DNA of 64,000 nucleotides from Clostridia bacterium (lineage in GTDB: Bacteria > Bacillota > Clostridia > Oscillospirales > Acutalibacteraceae), in contig CAAFXS010000014.1 of NCBI GenBank assembly GCA_900767025.1, positions 95,229 to 159,228 of the forward strand. The letters are read 5' to 3'. The notes under the pieces are model-generated. The model was not told the DNA's origin. It ran no database searches and saw only the letters and a list, made by a program, of their open reading frames with translations. Below are positions 10,866-19,303 of the stretch, piece after piece. Made by a program: the position numbers and the translations under genes. Position 1 is the stretch's first letter, and the number at the start of each line of letters is the position of its first letter.

Positions 10866-10908
10866 AGTTGTATATGCACTGAAATAATAATGTGTTAAGG
10901 AGACAGAT

Positions 10909-12351
10909 ATGGCTAAGGACCAAAAGAAAATGGTGGAGGCAATAACCTCAATGGACGAGGATTTTGCAAAATGGTACACCGATGTATGCAAAAAAGCGGA
11001 GCTGGTTTCATACACCAGCGTTAAGGGCTGTATGGTTATAAGACCCTACGGCTATGCAATATGGGAAAATATTCAAAGAATACTTGACGGTATGTTCAAG
11101 GAAACAGGCCACGAAAATGTTTGTATGCCTATGTTCATACCCGAAAGCCTGTTACAGAAGGAGGCTGACCATGTTGAAGGCTTTGCCCCGGAATGTGCCT
11201 GGGTAACCTACGGCGGTAACGAAAAGCTGGAGGAAAGGCTTTGCGTTCGCCCCACAAGCGAAACTCTTTTCTGTGAGCATTTTAAGGACATTGTTCATTC
11301 TCACAGGGATTTGCCAAAGCTTTACAATCAGTGGGTTTCCGTTGTTCGTTGGGAAAAGACCACAAGGCCTTTCCTGCGTTCCCGTGAATTTCTCTGGCAG
11401 GAGGGTCACACCCTTCACGCCACTGCCGAGGAGGCTATTGAGGAAACGGAAAGAATGCTCAATGTTTACACAAAATTCTGCCGTGACTACCTGGCAATGC
11501 CTGTTGTTCAGGGTATGAAAACCGAAAGCGACAAGTTTGCCGGTGCAGAGAGAACCTACTGCATTGAGGCGCTTATGCACGACGGCAAGGCACTTCAGGC
11601 AGGCACTAGCCACTATTTCGGCGACGGCTTTGCAAAAGCATTTGAAATTCAGTATTCCAACAAGGAAAATCAGCTTACCTACCCGCACCAGACCTCCTGG
11701 GGTGTTACCACAAGGCTTATCGGTGCAATCATTATGACTCACGGCGACGATAACGGACTTGTGCTTCCCCCTGCCGTTGCACCTGTTCAGGTTATGGTTA
11801 TCCCCATTGCACAGCACAAGGAGGGTGTGCTTGAGAAGGCTAACGCGCTTACAGAACAGCTTAAAAAGATTTGCCGTGCAAAAATTGATGATTCAAGCAA
11901 TTCACCGGGCTGGAAATTTGCCGAATACGAAATGAAGGGTGTTCCGGTTAGAATTGAGCTTGGTCCAAAGGACCTTGAAAATAATCAGTGCGTAATCGTA
12001 ACACGCCACAACAGAGAAAAGACTGTTGTTTCACTTGATGAGGTTGAAAGCGTAGTATTGCAGAAGCTTCAGGAGGTACACGACGGATTGTACGCCAAGG
12101 CTCTTGAAAACAGAGAAAACAGAACCTACAAGTGCACAACTCTTGATGAAATCACAAAGGCTCTTGAGGAAAAGGGCGACGGCTTTGTTAAGGCAATGTG
12201 GTGCGGTGACGAGGAGTGCGAGGATAAGGTTAAGGAGCTTACAGGCGTAGGCTCACGCTGTATCCCCTTTGATGAGGAACAGCTTTCCGATACCTGTGTT
12301 TGCTGCGGCAAGCCTGCTAAGCATATGCTCTACTGGGGCAAAGCATATTGA
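10909..12351 (+). CDS. proS: Prolyl-tRNA synthetase, short (archaeal/eukaryotic-like) type
   Basis: 480-residue class II aminoacyl-tRNA synthetase that charges tRNA-Pro in the cytosol. It lacks the editing (INS) domain of the roughly 570-residue bacterial type. Motif 2 reads [22 protein letters not shown], and [18 protein letters not shown] residues ([12 protein letters not shown]) line the proline site. The C-terminal zinc-type domain shows [10 protein letters not shown] and CVCCGKPAK and ends in the family's Tyr (KAY). AAGGAGA lies 7 nt before ATG. The short form is common in Clostridia. Confidence 0.95.
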   Translation: MAKDQKKMVEAITSMDEDFAKWYTDVCKKAELVSYTSVKGCMVIRPYGYAIWENIQRILDGMFKETGHENVCMPMFIPESLLQKEADHVEGFAPECAWVTYGGNEKLEERLCVRPTSETLFCEHFKDIVHSHRDLPKLYNQWVSVVRWEKTTRPFLRSREFLWQEGHTLHATAEEAIEETERMLNVYTKFCRDYLAMPVVQGMKTESDKFAGAERTYCIEALMHDGKALQAGTSHYFGDGFAKAFEIQYSNKENQLTYPHQTSWGVTTRLIGAIIMTHGDDNGLVLPPAVAPVQVMVIPIAQHKEGVLEKANALTEQLKKICRAKIDDSSNSPGWKFAEYEMKGVPVRIELGPKDLENNQCVIVTRHNREKTVVSLDEVESVVLQKLQEVHDGLYAKALENRENRTYKCTTLDEITKALEEKGDGFVKAMWCGDEECEDKVKELTGVGSRCIPFDEEQLSDTCVCCGKPAKHMLYWGKAY

Positions 12352-12391
12352 TATGGTTAAAAGTATTTTTTAATTTTTCGGAGGTATTTAT

Positions 12392-13408
12392 ATGTCTGTT
12401 TTAGTTACCGGCGGTTTAGGTTACATCGGCTCTCACACCTGCGTTGAGCTTATTAATTCAGGTGCAGAAATCGTTGTTGTTGACAACCTTTACAACTGCA
12501 AAAAAAGCTCTTATGACAGAATTAAGGCTCTTGTTGGCAAGGACTTTAAGTTCTATGAGTGCGACATTCGTGATGCAGAGGGTATGAACGAGATTTTTGA
12601 AAAGGAAAGCATTGACTCTGTTATTCATTTTGCAGGTCTTAAAGCAGTTGGCGAAAGCGTTGAAAAGCCACTTGAATACTTTGACAACAATGTTAACGGA
12701 ACACTTGTGCTCCTTGATGTTATGAGAAAGCACGGCTGTAAAAAAATCGTTTTCTCGTCATCTGCAACAGTTTACGGTATGAACAATGTTTCACCTCTTA
12801 CCGAGGATATGCATGTTGGCGGTGTTACAAACCCCTACGGCAGAACAAAGTATATGATTGAGTGCATACTCAAGGATTTGTATGTTTCCGACAATGAGTG
12901 GTCAATCTGCCTGCTCAGGTACTTTAATCCTATCGGCGCTCACAAAAGCGGTACTATGGGTGAGGACCCCAACGGTATTCCAAACAACCTTATGCCTTAT
13001 ATCACACAGGTTGCTATCGGCAAGAGAGAGTGCCTGGGTGTGTTCGGTGATGACTATGATACTCCCGACGGCACCGGCGTTCGTGACTACATTCATGTTG
13101 TTGACCTTGCTTTAGGTCACCTGAAGGCAGTTGAAAAGGTTAAGGCTGAAAACGGCTTGTTTATTTATAACCTTGGCACAGGCGTTGGCTACTCTGTTCT
13201 TGATGTTGTTAAGGCGTTTGAAAAGGCATCAGGTCAGAAAATCCCTTACGAGATTAAGCCAAGAAGAGCAGGAGATATTGCCACCTGCTATTCCGATCCG
13301 TCAAAGGCTCTTAAGGAGCTTGGCTGGAAGGCTGAAAGAGGAATTGAAGAAATGTGTGAGGATAGCTGGAGATGGCAGAGCCAGAACCCCAATGGCTACC
13401 CCGACTAA
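12392..13408 (+). CDS. galE: UDP-glucose 4-epimerase
   Basis: 338-residue short-chain dehydrogenase fold enzyme interconverting UDP-glucose and UDP-galactose. It has the Rossmann motif GGLGYIGSHT, the VFSSSATVYG serine segment, and the catalytic YGRTKYMIE (Y-x-x-x-K). The RDYIHVVDLA block is the usual substrate-domain mark. It lies 40 nt after proS with a GGAGG binding site, probably on the same transcript, and ends at a strong terminator. Confidence 0.95.
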   Translation: MSVLVTGGLGYIGSHTCVELINSGAEIVVVDNLYNCKKSSYDRIKALVGKDFKFYECDIRDAEGMNEIFEKESIDSVIHFAGLKAVGESVEKPLEYFDNNVNGTLVLLDVMRKHGCKKIVFSSSATVYGMNNVSPLTEDMHVGGVTNPYGRTKYMIECILKDLYVSDNEWSICLLRYFNPIGAHKSGTMGEDPNGIPNNLMPYITQVAIGKRECLGVFGDDYDTPDGTGVRDYIHVVDLALGHLKAVEKVKAENGLFIYNLGTGVGYSVLDVVKAFEKASGQKIPYEIKPRRAGDIATCYSDPSKALKELGWKAERGIEEMCEDSWRWQSQNPNGYPD

Positions 13409-13420
13409 TTGCAAATATTT

Positions 13421-13455
13421 AAGAGCTGAGTTGCTTTTGCAACTCAGCTCTTTTT
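13421..13455 (+). terminator. Rho-independent terminator after galE
   Basis: A 14-bp stem (AAGAGCTGAGTTGC with its complement) and a TTTT loop, followed by a T run. Confidence 0.9.
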
Positions 13456-13492
13456 GCGTTAATTGCGGTTTGTAAGGTTGTTATGAACAACC

Positions 13493-13546
13493 GTAGGGGC
13501 GACTATCAGTCGCCCGCCAATTCGGGCGGATAATATCCGCCCCTAC
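13493..13546. repeat. REP-like palindromic repeat (GTAGGGGC family)
   Basis: A 54-nt nested palindrome bounded by GTAGGGGCG and CGCCCCTAC, with three inner stems (GGCGACT...AGTCGCC, CCGCC...GGCGG, GGGCGGAT...ATCCGCCC). It lies in the convergent gap after the galE terminator. A shorter relative, with the same CTAC ends and a GC-rich core, lies near 56.23 kb inside a larger repeat. GC content is far above the surroundings. Confidence 0.7.
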
Positions 13547-13618
13547 GATAACACAGCTACAAACCCTAATTTACTGTTGAAAAAATAGCTTATTGTATGG
13601 GTAACCCTTCCCATACAC

Positions 13619-14125
13619 TCATTCAACGCACTGCATATAGTATATCGTTTTACTCTGCGTGTCATACAAATACAGTTCAAAATTTTCGGTGCTGTAATCG
13701 GCGTTGGGGTTATCGGCAGGTATTCCGCCAAGCCCTAAAATAAAATAATCATCTTCACTGATATTTTCTAAAAAATCGCCCTTGCCTGTTGTTTGTGCAG
13801 GATAAATATTTTCACCGTAAAAGCTGTCATTGTAGTATTGCAGATATTTTTTTACGGTTTCAAAATTATCTGCAACAGGCTGATAACCATCATATAATTC
13901 CTCGGTTATATCCTTATCATAATAATATTCCGCATAACAAAGTGAATCGCCAAAGCCATAATTATAATCCTCGTCACAATCAATATAGCCGGATACAATA
14001 GCCTCATTATGCTTGCTTGCATCGTGAAAGGTTTTGCAGTATAAATCAGGAATTGTAAAACAGCCGATAACAACAATTGCAATTATAAGTATTGCTGATA
14101 ATACTGCAATAATGATTTTTTTCAT
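13619..14125 (-). CDS. Unrecognised membrane-anchored or secreted protein
   Basis: 168 residues with an N-terminal hydrophobic segment (residues 4-27, ending in VVIGC, possibly a lipobox) and an acidic, tyrosine-rich extracytoplasmic remainder with many Asp/Glu/Tyr (for example CDEDYNYGFGDSLCYAEYYYD). I do not recognise a family. A GAGGTGG ribosome binding site precedes the ATG, and it is the last gene of the five-gene operon led by the DUF2975 gene. Confidence 0.65.
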   Translation of the reverse strand: MKKIIIAVLSAILIIAIVVIGCFTIPDLYCKTFHDASKHNEAIVSGYIDCDEDYNYGFGDSLCYAEYYYDKDITEELYDGYQPVADNFETVKKYLQYYNDSFYGENIYPAQTTGKGDFLENISEDDYFILGLGGIPADNPNADYSTENFELYLYDTQSKTIYYMQCVE

Positions 14126-14134
14126 AATTCCACC

Positions 14135-14908
14135 TCAAGTATAATTAGAGATATTACCGTATTCGTCGGTTACTTCCTTACGGACTAGCTGAAATGTATT
14201 TCTTATATTATCTAATTCCTCATTGCTGAATGACGGATTATCCTCATATTTCAGTATACCTAACAGCTCGTCATAGGTTAGGCAATGAAGTTTAGTATAA
14301 ATAACATCGTTTTTATCGCTGTCAAACACTGTTTCAAGCAAAAGGAAATTCATATCATAATCATTCTTCATCCTTGAAAAATGACCGCTCATTTCATCGC
14401 CTGTGACCGATCCAAAGGTTGAATATCTTTCAAATTCCAATTCATTTGTTCCTATAGGATCATATTCGCACAAATAAACATATGTATCACCGTTAAATTC
14501 AATATAGCTGTTTTCATCCTTACCGAATATTTTCACCTTTTCAACGGCGTTTTTCTTTGGCTCTTTATAAAGTGTTTTTATTTTATCCTCCCGTTTGAAC
14601 ACAAATCTTTCATGCAATTCCTTGCGGATAATATAATCCGTGTCCTCGCCTAAATAGTAGTATTCAAACAAACCTGCTTTAATCATCGGTCCCGATTTAA
14701 CTTCATTGTTACCGCCCATTGTCCAGCCCACGCAACGGTAGGTGTGAAACATATAATATACTCTTTGCTCATATATTTCACCTCCGCCTGTTAAATCCCT
14801 GGGGCCTATTGCATAGAGCCATAAAACAGGCATAACAACAACCATAAAGCAAACAATTGCAATAATCACAGACCGCTTTTTTATTTTTTTAGCCTTCTTC
14901 TCGTCCAT
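14135..14908 (-). CDS. Unrecognised single-pass membrane protein
   Basis: 257 residues: a short basic cytoplasmic tail (KKAKKIKKR), one membrane helix (about 14-34) and a large external domain. The start of that domain, RVYYMFHTYRCVGW, resembles RVYYKFNTYFSCG in the next gene upstream, suggesting the two share a related fold. Function unknown. It is preceded by AAAGG and lies 9 nt from the next gene. Confidence 0.65.
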   Translation of the reverse strand: MDEKKAKKIKKRSVIIAIVCFMVVVMPVLWLYAIGPRDLTGGGEIYEQRVYYMFHTYRCVGWTMGGNNEVKSGPMIKAGLFEYYYLGEDTDYIIRKELHERFVFKREDKIKTLYKEPKKNAVEKVKIFGKDENSYIEFNGDTYVYLCEYDPIGTNELEFERYSTFGSVTGDEMSGHFSRMKNDYDMNFLLLETVFDSDKNDVIYTKLHCLTYDELLGILKYEDNPSFSNEELDNIRNTFQLVRKEVTDEYGNISNYT

Positions 14909-14932
14909 ATGCTTTAGCCTTTCTATTTAGGT

Positions 14933-15232
14933 TTATTTCACAATGTCTGTATTATAATAGCACGCATAAGCATCATTAAACTGCTTGGCATAAATTGTAT
15001 CATCATGTATATAAGCTTTATTGCTATTTAGCTTTCCGATTTGTTTCGCATCATCCGGCAACTCATCAAGGTCAATAGTACCACATGAAAAATATGTGTT
15101 GAATTTATAATACACCCTAAGCTCATTAGAGGTTGAATCAACAAAAAATCTTGGAGTAAATAAAAAATAAGTACCGATTACTATAGTAAAAATCAAAATA
15201 ACTGCTGTTATTAAAACCTTTTTTCTGCTCAT
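14933..15232 (-). CDS. Unrecognised small membrane-anchored protein
   Basis: 99 residues with one N-terminal membrane helix (about 6-27) and a short external domain that carries RVYYKFNTYFSCG, similar to a segment in the following gene. The AAGGAAGG binding site is good. It follows the XRE regulator by 12 nt and belongs to the same operon. Function unknown. Confidence 0.65.
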   Translation of the reverse strand: MSRKKVLITAVILIFTIVIGTYFLFTPRFFVDSTSNELRVYYKFNTYFSCGTIDLDELPDDAKQIGKLNSNKAYIHDDTIYAKQFNDAYACYYNTDIVK

Positions 15233-15244
15233 ATTTACCTTCCT

Positions 15245-15448
15245 TTACGGAATATACTCAAGTATATCTGCCGGTTGGCAGTCAAGCTCCCTGCAGATTG
15301 CGTCCAAGGTTGAAAAGCGGATAGCCTTTGCCTTGCCTGTTTTGAGTATGGATAAATTTGCCTGGGTAATGCCGATTTTGTTTGCAAGCTCAAGGGAGGA
15401 CATTTTCCTTTTGGCAAGCATTACATCTAAATTAACTATTATTGCCAT
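15245..15448 (-). CDS. Small XRE-family (Cro/CI) transcription regulator
   Basis: 67 residues forming little more than a helix-turn-helix DNA-binding domain: MLAKRKMSSLELANKIGITQANLSILKTGKA includes the HTH, followed by IRFSTLDAICRELDCQPADIL. This compact type (YozG-like) is commonly paired with a DUF2975 membrane protein, as here. An AGGAGGG site lies 5 nt before the ATG. It probably regulates its own operon. Confidence 0.88.
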   Translation of the reverse strand: MAIIVNLDVMLAKRKMSSLELANKIGITQANLSILKTGKAKAIRFSTLDAICRELDCQPADILEYIP

Positions 15449-15457
15449 AACGCCCTC

Positions 15458-15943
15458 CTAAATTGTTAAATCGTTTTCGTCTTTGATTTCGATTGCATTT
15501 TCAAAGGTGTGCATTACCACACGGACAACCAAGCCAACAAAAATTTCACCCACACCGATAATAAACATAGGTAAATAAAACACTATACCGAATACCATAA
15601 TCCCCATGTCATCTAATGAGAAGGATAACAGTTCAATTATAAATGATACAAGGGTAACAAGGGAGGCGAAAAAACAGCACCAGCTGAGTGTTCGCAACCG
15701 TTTAACATTATCGGTATGAAAAACAATTTTCTTTCTAAGATTAATCATCAGCCTGTCAAGGCTCACAAGGGCAACGGCACCTGCCGGAACAGCCGCCAAA
15801 AGAGTGAAATAATATATTGTTATTGTATCGCCTTCAATTATTTTTCCTTTATAAACAAAAGGCGGAACAATGGTAACTAAAGCAAGAATAATATAAAATG
15901 CTTTAATCATTATGTGGGTAATTTGCAGGGATTTCTGTTTCAT
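15458..15943 (-). CDS. DUF2975 family membrane protein
   Basis: 161 residues with four predicted membrane helices and a basic N terminus (KQKSLQITHIMIKAFYIILALV). The topology, size and adjacent small XRE regulator match the DUF2975 family, whose role is unknown. First gene of the operon, with AGGAGG upstream and a strong promoter. Confidence 0.8.
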   Translation of the reverse strand: MKQKSLQITHIMIKAFYIILALVTIVPPFVYKGKIIEGDTITIYYFTLLAAVPAGAVALVSLDRLMINLRKKIVFHTDNVKRLRTLSWCCFFASLVTLVSFIIELLSFSLDDMGIMVFGIVFYLPMFIIGVGEIFVGLVVRVVMHTFENAIEIKDENDLTI

Positions 15944-15977
15944 AAAGGAACCTCCTAATATTTGTCATTTCACCCTC

Positions 15978-16005
15978 ATTATACACAATGATTATCGTTT
16001 GTCAA
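15978..16005 (-). promoter_or_regulatory. Predicted promoter of the DUF2975-XRE operon
   Basis: Minus-strand TTGACA and TATAAT with a 16-nt spacer. The spacer holds an imperfect dyad (ACAAACGAT facing ATCATTGT), a candidate operator for the small XRE regulator encoded in the operon; that is inference. Confidence 0.7.
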
Positions 16006-16020
16006 TAATTATTTACCAAA

Positions 16021-16070
16021 AAACAAAAAAAATAACGGATGATTAGGTGTTGTCCTAATCATCCGTTATT
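16021..16070 (-). terminator. Terminator of the ECF transporter operon
   Basis: A 17-bp perfect stem (AATAACGGATGATTAGG arm) with a 6-nt loop, followed on the minus strand by T8-G-T-rich sequence. The stop codon of the 82-residue gene lies within the first arm. Confidence 0.9.
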
Positions 16071-16314
16071 TCGCAAAGTGAAGAAGTAATATTATATCAA
16101 TCACAAATAGCACAAGAGCAATAATTCCCATAATTGCCGAGGCTTTAATCTTTTTGGAATTTTCATCACTTAGCTTGACCTTTTTGTTTTTAAACACAAT
16201 CCCAACGGTGAGCCCCATTATTGCAAAGGCGGGGCAAATCCCCAGGGTACAAAGCCCCACAAGCGACATAATAAATGAAAATTTTGAAAGTCTGTTAATA
16301 ATATCGTTATTCAT
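16066..16314 (-). CDS. Small membrane protein at the end of the ECF operon
   Basis: 82 residues with two clear hydrophobic segments (about 10-41, possibly a re-entrant pair, and 60-79) separated by a charged KNKKVKLSDENSKKIK loop. It resembles small DUF4190-like two-helix proteins, but the family is not certain. It overlaps the preceding S-component gene by 8 nt, so it is translationally coupled to it. Confidence 0.65.
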   Translation of the reverse strand: MNNDIINRLSKFSFIMSLVGLCTLGICPAFAIMGLTVGIVFKNKKVKLSDENSKKIKASAIMGIIALVLFVIDIILLLHFAK

Positions 16315-16999
16315 AATCCGCCTCCAGAATACCGTATTTTCTAATTATCCTATTAATTTTTTTAACAAATTCCTGGCCGAAAGCAAGCAGGCACACCGCC
16401 GTTGTTATACCGAAGGTCAGGTTAAAGGGAACACCTGCCAGATAGACTGCAAGAACCGATGAAAATGTGTAATCATCAGTCATCATCAGCACGGTGCTTA
16501 AATCCACAAGCAGTGCGTAAAGGACAAACGTCAGCACAAAGCCCAGTATTGCCATGGGCACTCTTTTAGCCTTAGCCTTTGAAAAAACAAGACCTGCAAC
16601 AAAGCCCACCATACCCAATGCAACCATTTGAAAGGGTGTCCATATCCCCTGACCGAAAATAAAGTTTGACACAAAGGCTGAAAAGGCACCCACAAGATAA
16701 CCCCTTTTTGCACCGAGACAGGCACCGCAGACAATTACCACTGCTCCGATGGGTTTAACCTGTGGGATAAGATAGAACACCGCACGGCTCACCACCGCCA
16801 ATGCAATAAGGCTTGAAAGCAGTGCAACCTCCCTTGAAGAGGGACGGCTGTTTTCAAAGGAAATTATAAAAGGAATAATTGATAAAATCAATATAAATGC
16901 AGAGATAATATAATAATTTTTGTTTTCCGAAAACACCTGCCACAAAACAGTACCCGCAACAGCTATGACAACGCACAAATAAGGCAACGCTTTTTTCAT
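16307..16999 (-). CDS. ECF transporter substrate-binding (S) component
   Basis: 230 residues with 6-7 membrane helices. The segment NFIFGQGIWTPFQMVALGMVG resembles S components assigned to cobalamin-type compounds, but substrate cannot be fixed from this. It captures a vitamin or cofactor and couples to the EcfT-EcfA module encoded by the two preceding genes, which it overlaps (ATGA with ecfA). No cobalamin or other riboswitch is visible in the short gaps around the operon. Confidence 0.8.
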   Translation of the reverse strand: MKKALPYLCVVIAVAGTVLWQVFSENKNYYIISAFILILSIIPFIISFENSRPSSREVALLSSLIALAVVSRAVFYLIPQVKPIGAVVIVCGACLGAKRGYLVGAFSAFVSNFIFGQGIWTPFQMVALGMVGFVAGLVFSKAKAKRVPMAILGFVLTFVLYALLVDLSTVLMMTDDYTFSSVLAVYLAGVPFNLTFGITTAVCLLAFGQEFVKKINRIIRKYGILEADYE

Positions 17000-18441
17000 T
17001 CCAAATCCTCCGCCGATACAGCGCAGTCAAGACAGCCTTTAGTTATCCGCCTTAGCTGAGTTGTGTAGAAATTAAGGCTTGAAAGCACCTGCCGTCTTTC
17101 CCCTGCAATAGTAATAACCCCATCGGACAGAAAGGAAACATAATCAGCAGTGTCGCCTACAAAATCCAAATCGTGAGAAACCATTATAACCGTTTTGCCG
17201 AGATTTTTCAAAAATACCGCAAGGTCATTTTTGTTAAACACATCAAGGGCTTTGGTAGGCTCGTCCAAAAGCAGAATATCAAAATCCTGCTTAAACAGAA
17301 TTGCCAAAGCAAGCTTTTGCATCTGACCCACACTTAAATCATAGGGGTGCTGAGTCATATGTTCATCAAGACCGAAGGCCTTTGCGGAGTCCGGGTCAAT
17401 CTCCTCACCAACCGTATCCTTTGTAAAAAGATACCTGGGATTTTGGGGAAGATAAGCTATTTTTCCGTCAATTTTAACCTTTCCGGAATAGGGCTTTTTA
17501 ATCCCGGCAATGACCTTTAAAAGTGTAGTTTTACCGCTGCCGTTAGAACCGATAACACAATGAATTTTGCCCTCATAGGCACTGAAATTCAGCCTGTCAA
17601 GGACATCGGGCATATTTTTACCGTAGGCAAAGGTGATATTTTTAAGCCTAACTATTTCCCGGGAAATTGCCTGTTTTTCGCATGGCTTTTCACAAAGTGA
17701 CGGTGCATATTTTACCGCCTCTTTAACGGTAAGAGGATGACTGTCAAACAGCCTTGCAGACAAGGGATAAAAGGGCGAAACACTGTCATTAACATTTTCG
17801 GGTTTGTCGTAAAATATGCATTTGCCCCTGTCAAGCACCATTAATTTGTCACAGGCGTCAATGATACCGTCGCTTTGATGAGTGGACATAATTACAGTAA
17901 CACCAAGCTCACTGTTAAGCCTTTTTAATATATTAATCAGCTCAAAGGAGGCTTTACTGTCAAGCTGTGAGGTAGGCTCGTCAAGAATAATTGCATCGGC
18001 GTCGTTAATCATTGCCGCCGCTATTGACACCGCCGCCTTTTCACCGCCTGAAAGGGTACTGATTTCACGGTCAAGAAGCTCCGTAAGATTGAAAAAGGAG
18101 GCAATTTCCCCTATCTTCAGCGCGATGGTATTGTTGTCTGCCTTTATATTTTCAAGAGCGAAGGCAAGCTCTCCCCTAACCTGTGCACTTACAAAGGTAT
18201 TTTCAGGACTTTGAGCCACATAGCCTATGGATTTTGAATTAACCTCTGCCTTTCCTTCACGCCTTCCGTAAGGTGAAACTGCAGGGTTAATAAGGCTTAA
18301 AAGTGTTGATTTGCCACTGCCTGTTTTGCCCATAACAAGAATAAAATCGCCCTTGTTAACAGTAACGCTAACATTATCAAGAGCTTTTTTATTTGAGTCG
18401 GGATACTGAAAGCTTAAATTTTCCGCTTTAAAAAATACCAT
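16996..18441 (-). CDS. ECF transporter ATPase, two ABC domains fused (EcfA-A')
   Basis: 481-residue cytoplasmic ATPase with two tandem ABC domains. Domain 1 has Walker A GKTGSGKST (about 36-44), signature LSGGEKAAVS and Walker B DAIILDEPTSQLD. Domain 2 has Walker A GSNGSGKTT, signature LSVGQMQKLA (Val for the second Gly) and Walker B DILLLDEPTKALD. It energises the ECF S component next door. The start overlaps the end of ecfT by 28 nt. Confidence 0.93.
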   Translation of the reverse strand: MVFFKAENLSFQYPDSNKKALDNVSVTVNKGDFILVMGKTGSGKSTLLSLINPAVSPYGRREGKAEVNSKSIGYVAQSPENTFVSAQVRGELAFALENIKADNNTIALKIGEIASFFNLTELLDREISTLSGGEKAAVSIAAAMINDADAIILDEPTSQLDSKASFELINILKRLNSELGVTVIMSTHQSDGIIDACDKLMVLDRGKCIFYDKPENVNDSVSPFYPLSARLFDSHPLTVKEAVKYAPSLCEKPCEKQAISREIVRLKNITFAYGKNMPDVLDRLNFSAYEGKIHCVIGSNGSGKTTLLKVIAGIKKPYSGKVKIDGKIAYLPQNPRYLFTKDTVGEEIDPDSAKAFGLDEHMTQHPYDLSVGQMQKLALAILFKQDFDILLLDEPTKALDVFNKNDLAVFLKNLGKTVIMVSHDLDFVGDTADYVSFLSDGVITIAGERRQVLSSLNFYTTQLRRITKGCLDCAVSAEDLE

Positions 18442-19268
18442 CTTATATCCTCCTCAAAATCAATAATAACCGGCAAAAACGACAACAATGCCACTGACAT
18501 ATCCGCCCAAAAAGAAAGGGGTGCAGTTTTAATTATCGGGTCATAAACAAAATAGAATTTCCCCGATGCCTTTGCAAAAATCAGCACTGCAAGAAGCAGT
18601 AAAGTAATAATTAAAATAATAAAATCCGATGATGAAAATTTGTATTTGGAATAGACCGTTCTGCCCTTACCGTAGCCTCTGGCTTTCATTGAATCGGCGG
18701 TAACAATACTGTCCTCCACCGTCATTGTAACAAGCGCCGACAGATTATTTATACCCTTTTTCAGCCTGCTTTCGCCCTCATCAACAAGCTGTCTTGACTC
18801 ACTGATTTCCCTTGCATTGCGGGAAAGCCTTGGAATAAAGGACAGCACCATTGAAAAAATCATTGCCGTGTTTGGCAGAAATTTGCCGAAAACGGACAAA
18901 AGCCTTTCTGCCGTAAGAACATCGCCAAAGCAGGAAAACCACACCGTAACCGCCGTAAGCATACCGCCCTGACAAATGCCGTAAACAAGGCTTTCCAGCG
19001 TATAATTCATTTCAAACAGAGTAAAAAGAACGGTTGCTCCCCGGTGAGAAAATATAAAATTAAACAAGGCAACAACGAGCACCAAAGGAATTACCAGCTT
19101 ATATATCAGCGAGATACCCTGCCTACCTTTAAGCTTTATTTTATACGCCAGTGCCCCTGCCAGGGAAAAAGCAATTACGACAGGATTAAAGATAACGATT
19201 GTTATAAAAATCTGAAACAAAAAAAACAGGAGAGTAACCTTTGGATTAAACCTTGAAAACCTATCCAT
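18414..19268 (-). CDS. ECF transporter transmembrane component EcfT
   Basis: 284-residue membrane protein with 5-6 helices. The cytoplasmic coupling helices that contact the ATPase are seen in ESRQLVDEGESRLKKG and ADSMKARGYGKG (Ala-Arg-Gly motif). I use the ATG preceded by GGAGG with 6-nt spacing rather than a TTG 15 nt upstream, since the latter lies within the ribosome binding site. It lies 35 nt after the MreB-family gene. Confidence 0.9.
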   Translation of the reverse strand: MDRFSRFNPKVTLLFFLFQIFITIVIFNPVVIAFSLAGALAYKIKLKGRQGISLIYKLVIPLVLVVALFNFIFSHRGATVLFTLFEMNYTLESLVYGICQGGMLTAVTVWFSCFGDVLTAERLLSVFGKFLPNTAMIFSMVLSFIPRLSRNAREISESRQLVDEGESRLKKGINNLSALVTMTVEDSIVTADSMKARGYGKGRTVYSKYKFSSSDFIILIITLLLLAVLIFAKASGKFYFVYDPIIKTAPLSFWADMSVALLSFLPVIIDFEEDIRWYFLKRKI

Positions 19269-19303
19269 AGAAACCTCCTGCAAAAAAGATATTCAGTTAA
19301 TGA

